This document shows, piece by piece, positions 44,862 through 56,582 of a stretch of 64,000 bases of DNA. The stretch is from Notospermus geniculatus (taxonomy: Eukaryota > Nemertea > Pilidiophora > Heteronemertea > Lineidae): the NCBI GenBank assembly GCA_002633025.1, contig NMRB01000006.1:181039-245038 (forward strand). The letters are read 5' to 3'. Numbering within the stretch: position 1 is the first letter of the stretch; every line of letters begins with the position of its first letter. Made by a program: the position numbers and the translations under genes. The notes beneath the pieces are model-generated. The model was given only the letters and a program-made list of their open reading frames with translations. It had not been told where the DNA came from and did not search any database.

Positions 44862-45560
44862 ATGGCATATTGCGGACCGGATAGTTACGGGGCTGGACAC
44901 CAACAGGACGGCATACACCCAGTGCCTGTCGGCTACGACCACCAACACTACCCCTACGAGATACCGAGTTTTACAGAGATGCCGGGGACTTGTGACAGTA
45001 TGCCAGTTTATGACACTTCCATGATCAGCCCGACGGGATCTGAAAACGTCGCGCCAGGGATATCATATGGCGGTTTATACCGGCCGGATATGGGAGTCAA
45101 CTCATGGCTGGGTTACGGAGCGCCGGGACAGACACCTTTCATGACCCTCGCCCACCAGAACACCTTACTGCAGTCTAATAAGATCAAGGGACAAACGTTT
45201 GGACCAGCCGGGAAACCGAAACGGCGGAGAGTTGCTACAGTTGCTCAGCGACGCGCTGCGAACATCAGGGAACGGCGAAGAATGTTCAACCTGAACGAAT
45301 CCTTCGACAGCCTAAGAAAGAAAGTGCCAACGTTCGCTTACGAGAAACGTCTATCGAGGATCGAAACACTCAGGTTAGCTATCACTTATATCTCCTTTCT
45401 TAGTGAAGTCGTAGACGGCAAAGACCCCAATGACGTCAAGTTGTTGACGCCGAAGGGTTCGGGCTGGTCAGCCTTCAAGCGGATGGCCGCGCAACATGGT
45501 GGGGAAACACCGGAAGAAGACGTCGACATGTCCGATCTGGACAGGAGCAGTTCCGTCTAA
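44862..45560 (+). CDS. Fer3: Fer3-like bHLH transcription factor
   Basis: Intronless, 232 residues. The start at 44862 is the first in-frame ATG after the TATA box and has a strong context (ATCATGG); the frame extends upstream only from a TTG. Residues 1-118 are Tyr/Gly/Pro/His-rich with no domain. A basic lead ([14 protein letters not shown], ~118-131) and the bHLH (~128-181) follow: [16 protein letters not shown] as basic region and helix 1 start, [16 protein letters not shown] as loop, and [14 protein letters not shown] as helix 2. The E of NIRER and the R residues that contact E-boxes are present. The match is to the Fer3/FERD3L (Nato3) class rather than PTF1A, whose loop differs. The tail is acidic ([10 protein letters not shown]). 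These proteins act in the nucleus in neural progenitor development and usually pair with E proteins such as Daughterless/TCF. Confidence 0.9.
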   Translation: MAYCGPDSYGAGHQQDGIHPVPVGYDHQHYPYEIPSFTEMPGTCDSMPVYDTSMISPTGSENVAPGISYGGLYRPDMGVNSWLGYGAPGQTPFMTLAHQNTLLQSNKIKGQTFGPAGKPKRRRVATVAQRRAANIRERRRMFNLNESFDSLRKKVPTFAYEKRLSRIETLRLAITYISFLSEVVDGKDPNDVKLLTPKGSGWSAFKRMAAQHGGETPEEDVDMSDLDRSSSV

Positions 45561-46290
45561 ACGTTACATTTGTGCAAGAACTAACTTGACGCCAGTACAC
45601 TAATTGTTGTGATGTCTACTGATTTGAGATTCTCTTGAAATTGACTACATGATATCGCCGACAAGGACAAACGTGTAGTTTCACAAGAAATCCACACAAT
45701 ATCATTGTCTGCGGAAAAAAGTACTCTACAATTCAGTAGTACAACTGGCGAAATATGAAATGGTACGGATGGTGCTTAAATTGACTTTAAATTAGACGAA
45801 ATATTGTCTCATGTGAACTTTCATATGAATTCTCGCGTGTACATAGATATGATGATGGGAACATCGTTTTTGCTCCCACGATGCATTCAAATCATTTCAA
45901 AAACATTTAAACTGCACGTCGATGTTTTCATGATGAATATAATAGATGTGAGATCCATACAGCGGCGAAACCAAAGATTTTAAATGTCTTCCAAATATAG
46001 CTTCGGACTTGGCGGACAATTGGGTGAAGGAACTTTTTTATGTATATACATGTATATATATTTAATACGTCACGTCATGCGTTTCACACATGTGGAACAA
46101 CAAGCATTAAACAAAGACTAGGAGAATCATTCATATATCATGACAGAGAGGATCTCAACCCTTTCGCCACGGTCGGGAATCACTGCAATACATGTATTCA
46201 TTCAAGGACTTCACGGAGATGCACATGCTCATTCTTCAACACGGCAAACATAGACTGTATCCCTATTACCGTACTCTTTTCTCATTTACG
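45561..46290. other. 3' flank of the bHLH gene
   Basis: Probable 3' untranslated region and intergenic DNA. A variant poly(A) signal ATTAAA is at 46106-46111; no AATAAA noticed nearer. Confidence 0.35.
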
Positions 46291-46432
46291 CTGGATTGTG
46301 GCTCCAAGATAAAGCTTATTCCTGGATTGTGGATCCAAGATGAAGCTTATTCCTGGATTGTGGCTCCAAGATGAAGCTTATTCCTGGATTGTGGCTCCAA
46401 GATGAAGCTTATTCCTGGATTGTGGATCCAAG
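46291..46432. repeat. 31-bp tandem repeat, about five copies
   Basis: Unit CTGGATTGTGGCTCCAAGAT plus GAAGCTTATTC, with GGATCC variants in two units. The last unit is truncated at AGGCTCCGCGG. Confidence 0.9.
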
Positions 46433-46900
46433 GCTCCGCGGTTTGCTGTACTTAACATTTCATTCGCTGCAGTTAACACAACAACCTGAACTTTTGTATC
46501 GAAGGGAATTCGGACAAGAAGGAAACGTGTGAAAACCACAGGAGGGAATTCTGTACTAAATTTGGTGTCGGACACTTGGAAACGAATGCTGTCTCCATGG
46601 ACTGCTTCCGTGCAAGAATTCGTAAGAAAACGCGGAGCAGACTTACATGTAGAATCCTTTGCAGAAACTTAAGATCCTTCTTCACAAGGTGCACTTTTGG
46701 TAAGAAGAACGAGCGGAGCACACCTTTTTGAATATGGTAAGGATGAGGGAATCCAGTCAGAGTGGGCAATTAACTTAATTATTTAATGTAATATAGGTCT
46801 ATTAATTTATTCTTATTCGTAACTTCTGCTTGTTCAAACAACCTGCATTTTTTCCTTCACTTGGCTTTACTTCAGTCGGTTGATATCGAGAGCACATCAT

Positions 46901-46923
46901 ATTTATTTATTTATTTATTTATT
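46901..46923. repeat. (ATTT)n microsatellite
   Basis: About six ATTT units. Confidence 0.9.
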
Positions 46924-47116
46924 AGACCAACACATATCAGAGAAAATTACAATATAAATGTCAATGGCCAGGACACAAACAAGACCGTCAGTGGTCGCTG
47001 GCGTTTGTGCCCACAAAAATAATAGTACCTTGGAGGTTTTTATAGTACATTTTTATGAGCTCTTAATTAGGTCAGAAGGGAAAGAGAATTATACCTACAA
47101 AAGATGTGTGAAAATA

Positions 47117-47470
47117 CTGTACCCGCGCCCCAATACCGTCCTGGGCGGGAAATCAGAGTAGGCGGCCGATTGTCATGTGGGCCGAGCTTTGTACGGCCGG
47201 TATTGTATAGAAATTGCCGTCAAGCGAATAGGCCCTATTGGTATGCAACAGCAATTTTAGCATGTCAAAACTTCGCGGCGCTCTGGCGATTCACGGACTA
47301 CATCAAGTCATGGTCTGATCATTTTACAATGAGGCCTGTTGCATACCAATAGGGCCTATTCGCTTGACGGCAATTTCTATACAATACCGACCGTACAAAG
47401 CTCGGCCCACATGACAATCGGCCGCCTACTCTGATTTCCCGCCCAGGACGGTATTGGGGCGCGGGTACAG
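47117..47470. mobile_element. 354-bp palindromic MITE, copy 2
   Basis: Same element as at 19055-19408, with both ends CTGTACCCGCGCCCCAATAC. TA lies on both sides (47115-47116 and 47471-47472), a possible TA target duplication. Confidence 0.85.
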
Positions 47471-47472
47471 TA

Positions 47473-48882
47473 TCTTTTTTGGTCAGATGCAGAATACTCA
47501 CAAAGTTAGCAAAAAGTTACGTGTACTTTTAAGTAAACTAGTCTCAAAATAGCCAGATATCCAAAATTCAATTCAATTTTAAATCGTTTTTAACAAAAGG
47601 CTTTCATGGTTATCTTCATCGGCAACAAGTTGCGATTCCTCCGGTCGGATTCACCAGCCGAAAAAACAACAGTTGTAACAATGAAATCATACTTTTTAAA
47701 TTGCGAAGCTTCCGAAATATTCCGACTTTTTTCTAGAAAAATATTAACCCGTTTGATAAAACTGTTTATTTTAGTTTTGAATTGTTCGATTTCGTGGAAT
47801 CACAGTTAAAAATTGATATGAATTCACAAACGCGTGTCTCCTTCAACGCCCTCCTTCAGCCTTAATTAAACACCCCGTCATGAGCAATTCGACTTGTATC
47901 ACAACTTGTGTGATTTTTACCCCGCCCAGGCCAATTCTAAATAGAAGATATAAAATTTGGTTAAATTCACCGTGACTGCGTGGGGAGAGGAGAAAAACAC
48001 ACAAAAAAATCGTTGTCTGATTAGCTATTTTAAAATTGGCGATTTTTGATGATACCGCGTTCAGCGGTATTGAAAACCACTCGAAAAATGAATAGACACT
48101 CCGGTACAATGTCAATTTTTACCGGTCGTTTGCACGTGTTTTCACCTCGGGGGCGTCTGCATAGAAAAATGAATTGTTCCCAACAATTAAACACTTGTTG
48201 ACCATTGTTGCAGCGTTTTGTCGTGAAGTGAATGTTATTGAAACGGTCATAACTGAAGTCACCTGCTTTTTGCTCATATTTTGACGAAACAGGGATCCCT
48301 GATATTTTTTTGTTTGTTTGTTTTTCGCCTTTTTTGAGACTGTTACTAGAAGTACATAAGTCAACTTTTTTATGCCGACCATCTGGAGTTTATCACGATT
48401 TACAACCACCAATTTTTTCAGTTTTATCCGTCAGGTTAACATACAAAAAAAACGTTCAGTACTGAAATACCAGCCAAAAAAAACATGCAAATATTTTTGG
48501 CAGAAATTCCTCATAGAAACCGTAGGTGTGACATTTTTACGCGCCGACATAATTCCATGACAATACAAATATTAAGAGCCTGATCATCACCAGCGGTTGG
48601 TGATAGTCATTGAACCCCTCATCTTCGATGCACCCCTGCTGGGGGAGGTTACCATTCCGTGACGAGGCCGTTGAATGACTGTAAATCGTAACGCATTTTG
48701 GAGACTCGTTGTGAAGATTTCCATGCAGTTTGTCGCTGCATTAACAAAATGCATCTTGCGAGTTTGCTCGAGATATCTGGACTAATCTCCGAAATGACCC
48801 GGTTAGGCCTACGAGAACGCTTAGCGAGGATTCACCTATCAGAATAGGCTTTAACAAAGGAAGAAATCCGAGCTAAACATTA
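47473..48882. other. Intergenic, nothing recognised
   Basis: AT-rich, short frames only. Confidence 0.45.
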
Positions 48883-49023
48883 GGGAGGTTTAGAAATCAA
48901 ACGATAAACGTAAACTTTACGACAACGTTATTTTTCATACTACACATTAACCAGATTATATATTGCATTTTCGGTACAAAAAATAACGTTGTTAACGTTT
49001 ATCGTTTTATTTCTAAACCTCCC
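48883..49023. mobile_element. GGGAGGTTT MITE, copy 2 (141 bp)
   Basis: Ends GGGAGGTTTAGAAATCAAAC, interior as in copy 1 with deletions, TA on both sides (48881-48882 and 49024-49025). Confidence 0.85.
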
Positions 49024-49329
49024 TATTGTCGAAGGTCAACCGGGGCGTTGCGATAACTCACCCACACTCCATTTTTAAGTACTACATCTGTGCATGTGAC
49101 CATTACAAGGGGTTAGCTGATTAATCGCTCATTTTTCGTCAGTTCGTTAACCTCGTGATAGCTTTTTTTGGTTGCATACTGCGTACACAATAACCAAGAA
49201 ATTTGAAACGTCGATCCCGGGGTGAGACAGAGGATGTAGTTTTATTGTTGACTCTTCTTAACGCGGAAAATTCCGCCCTAATCCGATCTGAGATTGCGAC
49301 ATGATAAAACTGTCAACGCCAGCCTCCGA

Positions 49330-49640
49330 ATCAGAATATTCTCGGCGTTTGTTTAATCGTCTGGAAGACGTCATGTAAATCCGGGCCATTAGCGGCCAGG
49401 TCACGTGCCAAGATGGCGGCCGCGAGAGACACCATGACAGACGACATTGATAATTGTGTTTATATTCGGTTTATTATGCCTAAGAATCAACCTCTTGGAT
49501 TATCTCTGAACATCAACACGTGTGACATGTCCAGGTTGCTGACATATCATTCTGTATTCATGTTTTCTACAAACCTCGCATTAATTGGCGTCATCCCAGA
49601 TAGATTAATTGTTCTTTCATTTACATTGCCCTGGTGAAGT
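49330..49640 (+). promoter_or_regulatory. Candidate promoter and first exon of an unidentified gene
   Basis: A GC-rich block with GACGTCATG, CACGTG and AAGATGGCGGCCGC. The ATG at 49413 sits in this last word, a YY1-like start-site motif common at animal promoters. The frame continues for 74 codons (49413-49637), beginning MAAARDTMTDDIDN. I see no certain donor and no downstream exon, so a gene is possible but not shown. Confidence 0.3.
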
Positions 49641-49759
49641 TGTGCCACTCTTGACCTCATTCCTGCGCCACAATAAAAAGGAACATTTAAGCGAGAAAAT
49701 GAAGGCAATCTCCCCTTACGAACTACAGTATATTTAAAACGTCCCTCTAAAAACCTGGG

Positions 49760-49882
49760 CGGGCCGTCACGAAACTCCGATAGCACTAACAGTGCCTAAC
49801 AGAGAGGTATGCAATGGCTTTTACCATTACAGAATTTCTCTGTTAGGCCCTGTTAGTGCTATCGTAGTTTCGTGGCGGTCTG
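49760..49882. mobile_element. 123-bp MITE
   Basis: Imperfect inverted arms: the right end reads CAGACCGCCACGAAACTACG inward and the left CGGGCCGTCACGAAACTCCG, both continuing ATAGCACTAACAG. The CAGAC-GCCGTCAC termini resemble the element at 331-1009. Confidence 0.7.
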
Positions 49883-51277
49883 TAAAGTTAAAGTGAAATA
49901 TTTTGATCGCATTTTTCTATTGTTGTACAGTTTCTCATCGGGGGAGTTTATCCTATCATACTTTTTGTAGCTTACCAAAGTCTTCAAATATCTTGCTGTG
50001 TGAATATTACACGTGTGCTGGGCTGATGAAGTTTTTGAGTGGAAATCTAGGCCAATCATGTACATGCAGCAGAATGTTCATCTTTTGGCTTGGTTCCATT
50101 TAATCATGTTGCTTTGTACATATTATTATATTATTATGCATTTGTTTGTGGTGTGACAGAAAGAGAGCATTTATGACTACAAATTTTATATTCGCACATG
50201 GCATTTAAAACTGGGTATCGAACTAGAATAAGCATAATACAATGTAATTATTTATTTAACATAATAATAATTTATTTATTTATTTATTTATTTATTTCCT
50301 TGCATTCATCAACGCGTTTAGCATGAGATACCGGTACCATGACGTTTTCGAAATTTGTAAATTGCCTGGTTTCAGATCTCTGTGTAATATTTTTCCTGCT
50401 TTAATTTCCGAAAGGGTATAGAAACGTGTAAATTTAGGTATTTATTTCTCCACAGTTGTGGTGCTTATTAGAAATTACTTCTCTATTTTGTTAGCTTCTA
50501 CATTGTAGTAGTTGAAACTGAGCGTCAATACACACTTCACAAACTTTCCTGGCGGCCAGAATTTATTGCCGCGTGATGTATGGTCAGTATACTTGGGCGT
50601 CACACCAACATTGTTGGGATCTACAATGAGAATATTCAGCTGAGTACGAGACCTCCAATCTTGCCAGGCAGTTTGCAACCTTACCTCAATGTTGTACTTG
50701 TTTGTGAAGTTTTATTTTATGACATTACTGTTACCATGTATGCGTTCTTGCCCGACAGTGACATAGTTCTGGATGGTATACTGTCGATCAAAAAGTTGTT
50801 CCTCATAATTTTGCATTATTTCGTGACAGATGTGAATCATTGATGATACATGTGCATGTATGCAGCAAAACATGACGGGCATTCCAAAAGGGTTGGCATT
50901 TACTTCTGATAAACACTACACTCTGAGTAGGTGTATGTTTAAGTATGAGATATTTATATGCATTTGTGAAAGGAATTTTACTGTGCGTTTCTTGCTTAAC
51001 TGATTCAAATTACATGTACTACAATACTTATATACATTGTATGCACGTGTATTTTGGTTCAAATACATGTACAACAGAAGGAATGTACCAACTGATGATT
51101 TATACAAATATTGCATTTATAGCCGAGTCATTATTTATGAATCATGGAATTTAAAATAAAACATTCAATCGATTGACAATTACGTCTTTTCTTCTTTCTT
51201 TGGCCCCTCGTCTTCCAGAGACGAAGCATGATCAGTGACACACCTTGACGAGTCCTTCTACCAGACAAATGGCGGAG
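49883..51277. other. Intergenic; (TTTA)n at 50271-50297
   Basis: No gene supported. Contains one TTTA microsatellite. Confidence 0.5.
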
Positions 51278-51402
51278 CCATTAGGCTCATCCTGAGAATA
51301 TCAGGCGTTCTTAGTGCTCGCTACCTTCGTCGCCGCACACAAACTGCGGTGACAAAGGTAGCTAGCAGTAAGAACGCCTGATATTCTCAGGATGATTAGG
51401 CT
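51278..51402. mobile_element. 125-bp MITE
   Basis: Inverted arms share CATCCTGAGAATATCAGGCG and TTCTTA, with AGCC at both outer ends. Loop of about 45 bp. Confidence 0.7.
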
Positions 51403-51577
51403 ATTATAGTAGAGCGTACATTTTCACTGCCGGGTCGCAGTTTCATTTAAAGTAAAAGACACTGCAAATGCAGAAATCGTCAGGAAACCTGCCACGTAGG
51501 TTTTCCCTGGAGCTGGAAAGGTACAGTGCGAGAGCTTTCCAATGAATATGGACATGATTGTGACCAACTTCGGGTGC

Positions 51578-51847
51578 CACAGAAAAAAAAAATCAACTCG
51601 AGTCGAGACTCAGAGTCTCACTTTAGGGACAAAATGGTTCGAAACACTTTTTGACTCAAAATGAAGCAGAAAATATTTCGGCGCGAGACAATAACAACTC
51701 AGCCCGAAATATTTTCCCTCGGAACGAGGTGTCATTGTCTCGGGCCGAAATATTTTCTGTTTCATTTTGAGTCAAAAAGTGTTTCGAACCATTTTGTCCC
51801 TAAAGTGAGACTCTGAGTCTCCACTCGAGTTGATTTTTTTTTCTGTG
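51578..51847. mobile_element. 270-bp palindromic element
   Basis: Arms of about 115 bp begin CACAGAAAAAAAAAATCAAC and share GAGACTCAGAGTCTC, AAAATGGTTCGAAACACTTT and CAGAAAATATTTCGG. The two arms are nearly identical. No clear target duplication. Confidence 0.75.
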
Positions 51848-53293
51848 CAATTAAGCATGTTTATTTTGGATGAAATTGGCTTAGGGAGTGAAACGGTTAA
51901 GGCTCGTGACAGATTTTCTTCACTGAAGCATAAGTAATTTCGAAAAGAACGATTCAGCGTTCCCACATTTTCTGAAACGTTCTTGTTTGTATGACGTCAC
52001 TAAAGAATCCCCCTTCATATCAACTGGAGTAAATAACGTTCGGCCTTCATTGATTTCCCAACTAAATACGCCTGGCAACCACCCATTTTGGCGAACTAGG
52101 TGACACAGGCGGGCACACACCGAACATCTCTCCACCGATGATCAGCCGACGTGTCAACTGCTTCCCGCATTTCTTCGCAGAAGCCGAGATGACACACTCC
52201 AACGAACAAATAATTTTCTCAAAATATGAATCAAGTTTACTTCAATATTATCAGTAACTACAATAGAAAGAAAATTTATTCGGCATCAAATTACGTGATG
52301 CTTGGTGTGCTTCTTAGTCGATCGTCATGAGGTAATAATTGATACCCGCAGTTTTTAAAATGAAATCAGGAGATCATCTGTCTGTCAGGTGATTGACTCT
52401 GTTCATCAAGTCCACGGACTCCCGTAGGTGAAAGAATTCACAAAATCAGCCGCAAATTTCATCTCGCGTTTATTCCCAGTCTATTTATTTGCATTGATTG
52501 CGGTTTAAAATTTCCTCATGGCGGGGTACCAGCATAATCATGCTTCACTTTACCCAAGTTAAAAAGGACGCGCGCCGCCCATGCGCCGTCAAAGTTTAAA
52601 CCGGGATTCAACCAAAACAGACAATTGTCAATGAAAGACTACAGCGGGGGAGATAAAATAGAAGCGGAACAAAAAACAAATCTTCCACGCTCGCAGACGG
52701 TGTTGTTGTGCGTCACGTGTGGCGCCGCCCGTGCCTCAGTTTGGTATTGTGCGCACGCGCTCCGCAGACAAGATGGCCGCTGCAGGTTAAAAACCATTGA
52801 CATTGACATTACAACAAGTTACTGCCCACTTACAGGTCAAAATGGAATTCTGTGTGACATTTCCTGGACATTTGATTGTCCGGTGGTGAATGTTTACGAG
52901 CGTATATTGTACACGGGCTGTCTATCTTCGCATCAAGTTCGTGACAAATTTGTTTGGGACATGTATATTATACTCCGCTGGTGTAGGACTAACAGTCTAA
53001 CATTGAACTTGCTAACCCCCGCCTTTGGAAGAAACCAACTTCACCTTGCATGGCACGTGTGTGTGCGGCGACTCAGTGCTCTCTCATCCGGGTTGACCTG
53101 TGGATGCCGGTTACCACATGATCCTTCTCGGCAAAATATTCGAATTTAGACAAAAAACGAGCGAACCGTGGGGCATTTTAGATCGATTACACAAATTAAA
53201 CGCTGACGTTATTTTCGTCAGAAGCTACAGAAACACTGAGTGGACCATTTTAAACGTCGCGTTAATAATGCATGCGTTCAATCTGAAACACTA
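51848..53293. other. Intergenic; one unexplained 174-codon frame
   Basis: 52625-53149 (+) is open with an ATG start and contains an AAGATGGCCGC word. The protein has no domain I recognise, no signal peptide and an uneven composition, so I do not call it a gene. Confidence 0.35.
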
Positions 53294-53442
53294 GGGAGGT
53301 TTCGAAATCAAACGATAAACGTAAACGTTAAAAACAACTTTATTTTTGTACCGAAAATGCAATGCAAAATCTGGTTAATGTGTAGTATGAAAAATAACGT
53401 TGTCGTAAAAGTTTGGTTTATCGTTTGATTTCGAAACCTCCC
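53294..53442. mobile_element. GGGAGGTTT MITE, copy 3
   Basis: Left end GGGAGGTTTCGAAATCAAAC after TA; the right end is mutated (CCTCCCCA in place of CCTCCCTA). Confidence 0.8.
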
Positions 53443-54119
53443 CATTAATTAGTAGCCTACGTAAAGACAGTGATCGGACAACTTTCTATGAGACGAAATT
53501 GACAGGCGTCGAAACGATCCCGAAACTAAATGCTTTACAAATTACATGTACACAATAAAAATTAGCATCGCCGACAGCCCATAACCGCAAAACCTTCCTC
53601 CACGGCAACATAAAAATTGCCGTTTGATTTCAGAGATAGTATCTGAAGAGAAAAGGAAGATGCGGGCATGATAAAAGCATTTAATGCATTTTAAAATGAT
53701 GGTCAATGCGGTAAAGTCGGAGTGTGGTTCATCATTCAATAACCGAGTCATGACGTCCCGCGCCAATCACAGTTTTTCAATGCACGCTATTTTGGTTGGC
53801 AACCGAAAAATTTTCTGGAAAGAAAATACGACGGTATTTTCTAAATTTTGTACACCGTCATAAGGTCACATGACCCATATATTTTGTGGCACGCGCGAGT
53901 TATGCTAAACAGAGGGATATTTTGGATCACAATTACCTCAAAGTGCCCGCAGATTCGCAATGAAGGGGAACGATTTTCGCCTGTCTGGCAGTTACAGTAC
54001 CGGTACTTGAAATGAGTCAGTCATATTCGAGGGCGTATCCCAGAGAAGCTAGCAGAAATGAAATACTCAACCAAGGTTGATTATTTAGTGAAAAGAAACT
54101 TTTAGAGCAGTAATGGGTT
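53443..54119. other. Intergenic, nothing recognised
   Basis: Short frames only. Confidence 0.45.
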
Positions 54120-54404
54120 GAGACGATTCCTGGGCGAAGTGGCCAGAAAGAGTTAAAGTTAAACTTACAGTTTGGGTTGATAGTCTGATATCAACAACGG
54201 CAGAGGTGTCATCCGACTTTACACTTCAACCCCAGTCTATCCTGAAACCTTTCAGTCGAAGTCAGATGAGCTGCTTATTCAGCGCTACAGTCCGAGCAGT
54301 GAGGCAAAGAGACTTGGCCAAAGTCTCACGCCCAGTGGGATTGGAACCGGGATCCTCTGACCGCTAGTCGGAGGCCCGAACCACTACACCACCGTGGCTC
54401 CTAG
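54120..54404 (-). mobile_element. tRNA-derived SINE
   Basis: On the minus strand the head starts near 54404 with GGAGCCACGGTGGTGTAGTG. An A-box (TGGTGTAGTGG, 54381-54391) and a B-box (GGTTCCAATCC, 54339-54349) have tRNA-like spacing. The body runs to about 54120; its end contains a CTGGCCACTTCGCCCAGGAA segment that recurs near 55503-55530. A full tRNA cannot be folded with confidence. Confidence 0.75.
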
Positions 54405-54507
54405 AGTCAGTTGCATGCCGGTTGGTCAGAAGGCCAATGACGCTCGCGGGGTCAAAGGTGAAAAAACTAATGCATCGACTATCAGTATCGGGTTCGAAGT
54501 ACCAAGC

Positions 54508-54839
54508 CAGGGTTTCCGCCAGGATTGTCAAGGAGGGGGGGGGGAGAAAAAAAAATTCAAAAAAAATTGGAAAAAAAATTTTTCTTTCAAAACTTTGGGG
54601 GGGGGGTTAAAAATGGCCTCCATAGTCATTTTTTACACTCCAAAATGCAATTCCTTCTGCATGAAAATTGCATTTGAAATGTGACAAATTAAAGAAAAAC
54701 ACTACTGAAGTGAAAATACTTAGTAGTGATATTTGAAAAAGGTTAGTCTGCAAACTTGAGGGGGGGATATCCCCTCCTTGAAATTTTTGAGGAGGGGATT
54801 CATCCCCCCATCCCCCCCCCCCCTCTGGCGGAAACACTG
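54508..54839. mobile_element. hAT-like transposon, 5-bp target duplication
   Basis: Ends CAGGGTTTCCGCCAG (left) and CAGTGTTTCCGCCAG (right, inward), flanked by CAAGC on both sides (54503-54507 and 54840-54844). G-rich on the left and C-rich on the right, with AGGAGGGG blocks continuing the inverted repeat. 332 bp, no transposase. Confidence 0.75.
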
Positions 54840-54844
54840 CAAGC

Positions 54845-56094
54845 GAGTCAGAAGAGGACTTACAAAGCGTGTAAGGCGGTCGGATGCGTTTTCTGAAGCA
54901 TCTGAAAGGAACGGCAGTTAGCCCTAATGTAGGCCTACATCATCAATTTTTTCAAAAAAAACAGTGCCACAGGTACATGTATGTAACAATATTCGACTTG
55001 CCTCCAGACGTCAAATCCGAAATGAATGGCCATAAACAAAAATCAAATTGACAAAAAATTGTCACAGGTGTGTAACAAATTTTCGGATTGCTTTTATTTG
55101 TCAAATGATTAACAAAAACTAATATGGTTATTAGCAAACGACATATGTCACCAATTAACTAATTATTAAGTAAATCCCACAAAAATCTGTTTCAATCTCT
55201 TTGACACAACTTAATGTGCCGTCGAACTGGCATGCACGGCTCAATGGATTTCTGAAGTCGCCATAATTGTTACATCTCCTGTTGTTACATCTAGTGCACT
55301 TATTCAGCGTCTGCGCGGTCAATAAGTCTGGTGACAGCTTGGGCCATCCCGATCAGATTGCATAGATAATAATTTTTTTCTCTCCGCATGTTCGTCAAGC
55401 CTGTGGCTACCACGCCTAGGCCAAAAAGGTCTACAAACACGATTCCGTGAGTCGGATCATCAAGAATAGCAATGCAGCACGTGGTTAACAAATTTTTGAT
55501 GCGACGATTCTTGCGCGAAGTGGCCAGAAAATGCTGGACCTTTGCCTATCTAACATCCTCTGAAGAGTTGTTGTGCATATGTAGAGGGCAGGGGACCACG
55601 CAGGGAATTTACTTTCAGGCCTACATCTTGGCCTATATCTTACCTGCAGTACAACCTTTCGTGGAACTTGTGATGTACACTGAGTAAAGATGATTGGGCC
55701 GGGCGTTAGGAGGGCGACGGTCAAGTAGATTTATGAGAACATCTACAGTGTGGAACCTATAGGCCTAGGCCTGCTTTATAAAGTCTATCAATTTTGTAAG
55801 ATGTACAAAAATAACTGCCTGCCATAGAGGATTTTATCTGCACGTAGAATGACAGTGCGTCAGCTTATTTTTGAAACATCTACTGCCGACATAATCCTGA
55901 ATATACATTTGTACATGTACTTCGCTATACTGAAGCCATCCATCGTGTAACAGCTCGAGGATAATGTCAAACATGTCACAGCTGGTTGGGTCATTAGGCA
56001 CGGCAATCTGAATGCCCGTGAGAACCAGGCCTAACATAGGTTTCATGGAAGTGGAAGCACGGCACCATACGGCTATAGTGCTGCATGGAGTTTA
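54845..56094. other. Intergenic, nothing recognised
   Basis: A SINE-tail-like fragment lies near 55503-55530; otherwise nothing nameable. Confidence 0.4.
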
Positions 56095-56262
56095 GTCAAA
56101 TATTGGCAAATAATTCGCCACAAAATCACCCAAAACACGGTCAGTATCGATCAGTTCAAAGAATCCCTTCTTTCAGACCTGGTCTGACAATAAATAGAGC
56201 AAGTGGTGAAAAATCAAGTGATTCCGTGGAGCGGTTTCCTGCGAACCGCGTCACAATCTTGA
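56095..56262. repeat. Dispersed repeat shared with lectin introns, inverted
   Basis: Reverse complement of the block at 27483-27705. The 165-codon frame at 56085-56582 starts inside it and is probably non-coding. Confidence 0.7.
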
Positions 56263-56582
56263 ACGAAATGGTCCATGGACCATGCTCACTGCCTGAATGT
56301 ACGAAGAGAACGAATAACAAGTGTCAGTGTCAAGTCGAAATGTTCCAGGCAAACATCATGCATGTACCTGGTCAGAAATTCTTTGTGGTATTGTTCATGA
56401 GATACGAGCCAAAGTACATTTTTCAAGATGGACGGTTGGCGGCCATTTTGAATTCCAATCCAGCTGAAATTTGCTGCATTTGTATAGGGTACCTGGATAC
56501 ATATCATTGCAGGCTAAAATTGAGCCAAAGAACCTTCCTCAATATGGCAAGATGCAGTTACATATTTCATCCCTCGCAGTGA

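Noticed and set aside
52625-53149. 174-codon plus-strand frame
   Set aside because: No domain, signal peptide or splice support; composition looks like non-coding sequence.
54330-54404. Functional tRNA gene
   Set aside because: A and B boxes are present but the stems do not pair convincingly and a SINE body follows.
56085-56582. 165-codon plus-strand frame
   Set aside because: Its first third is an inverted copy of a lectin intron repeat and no domain is present.
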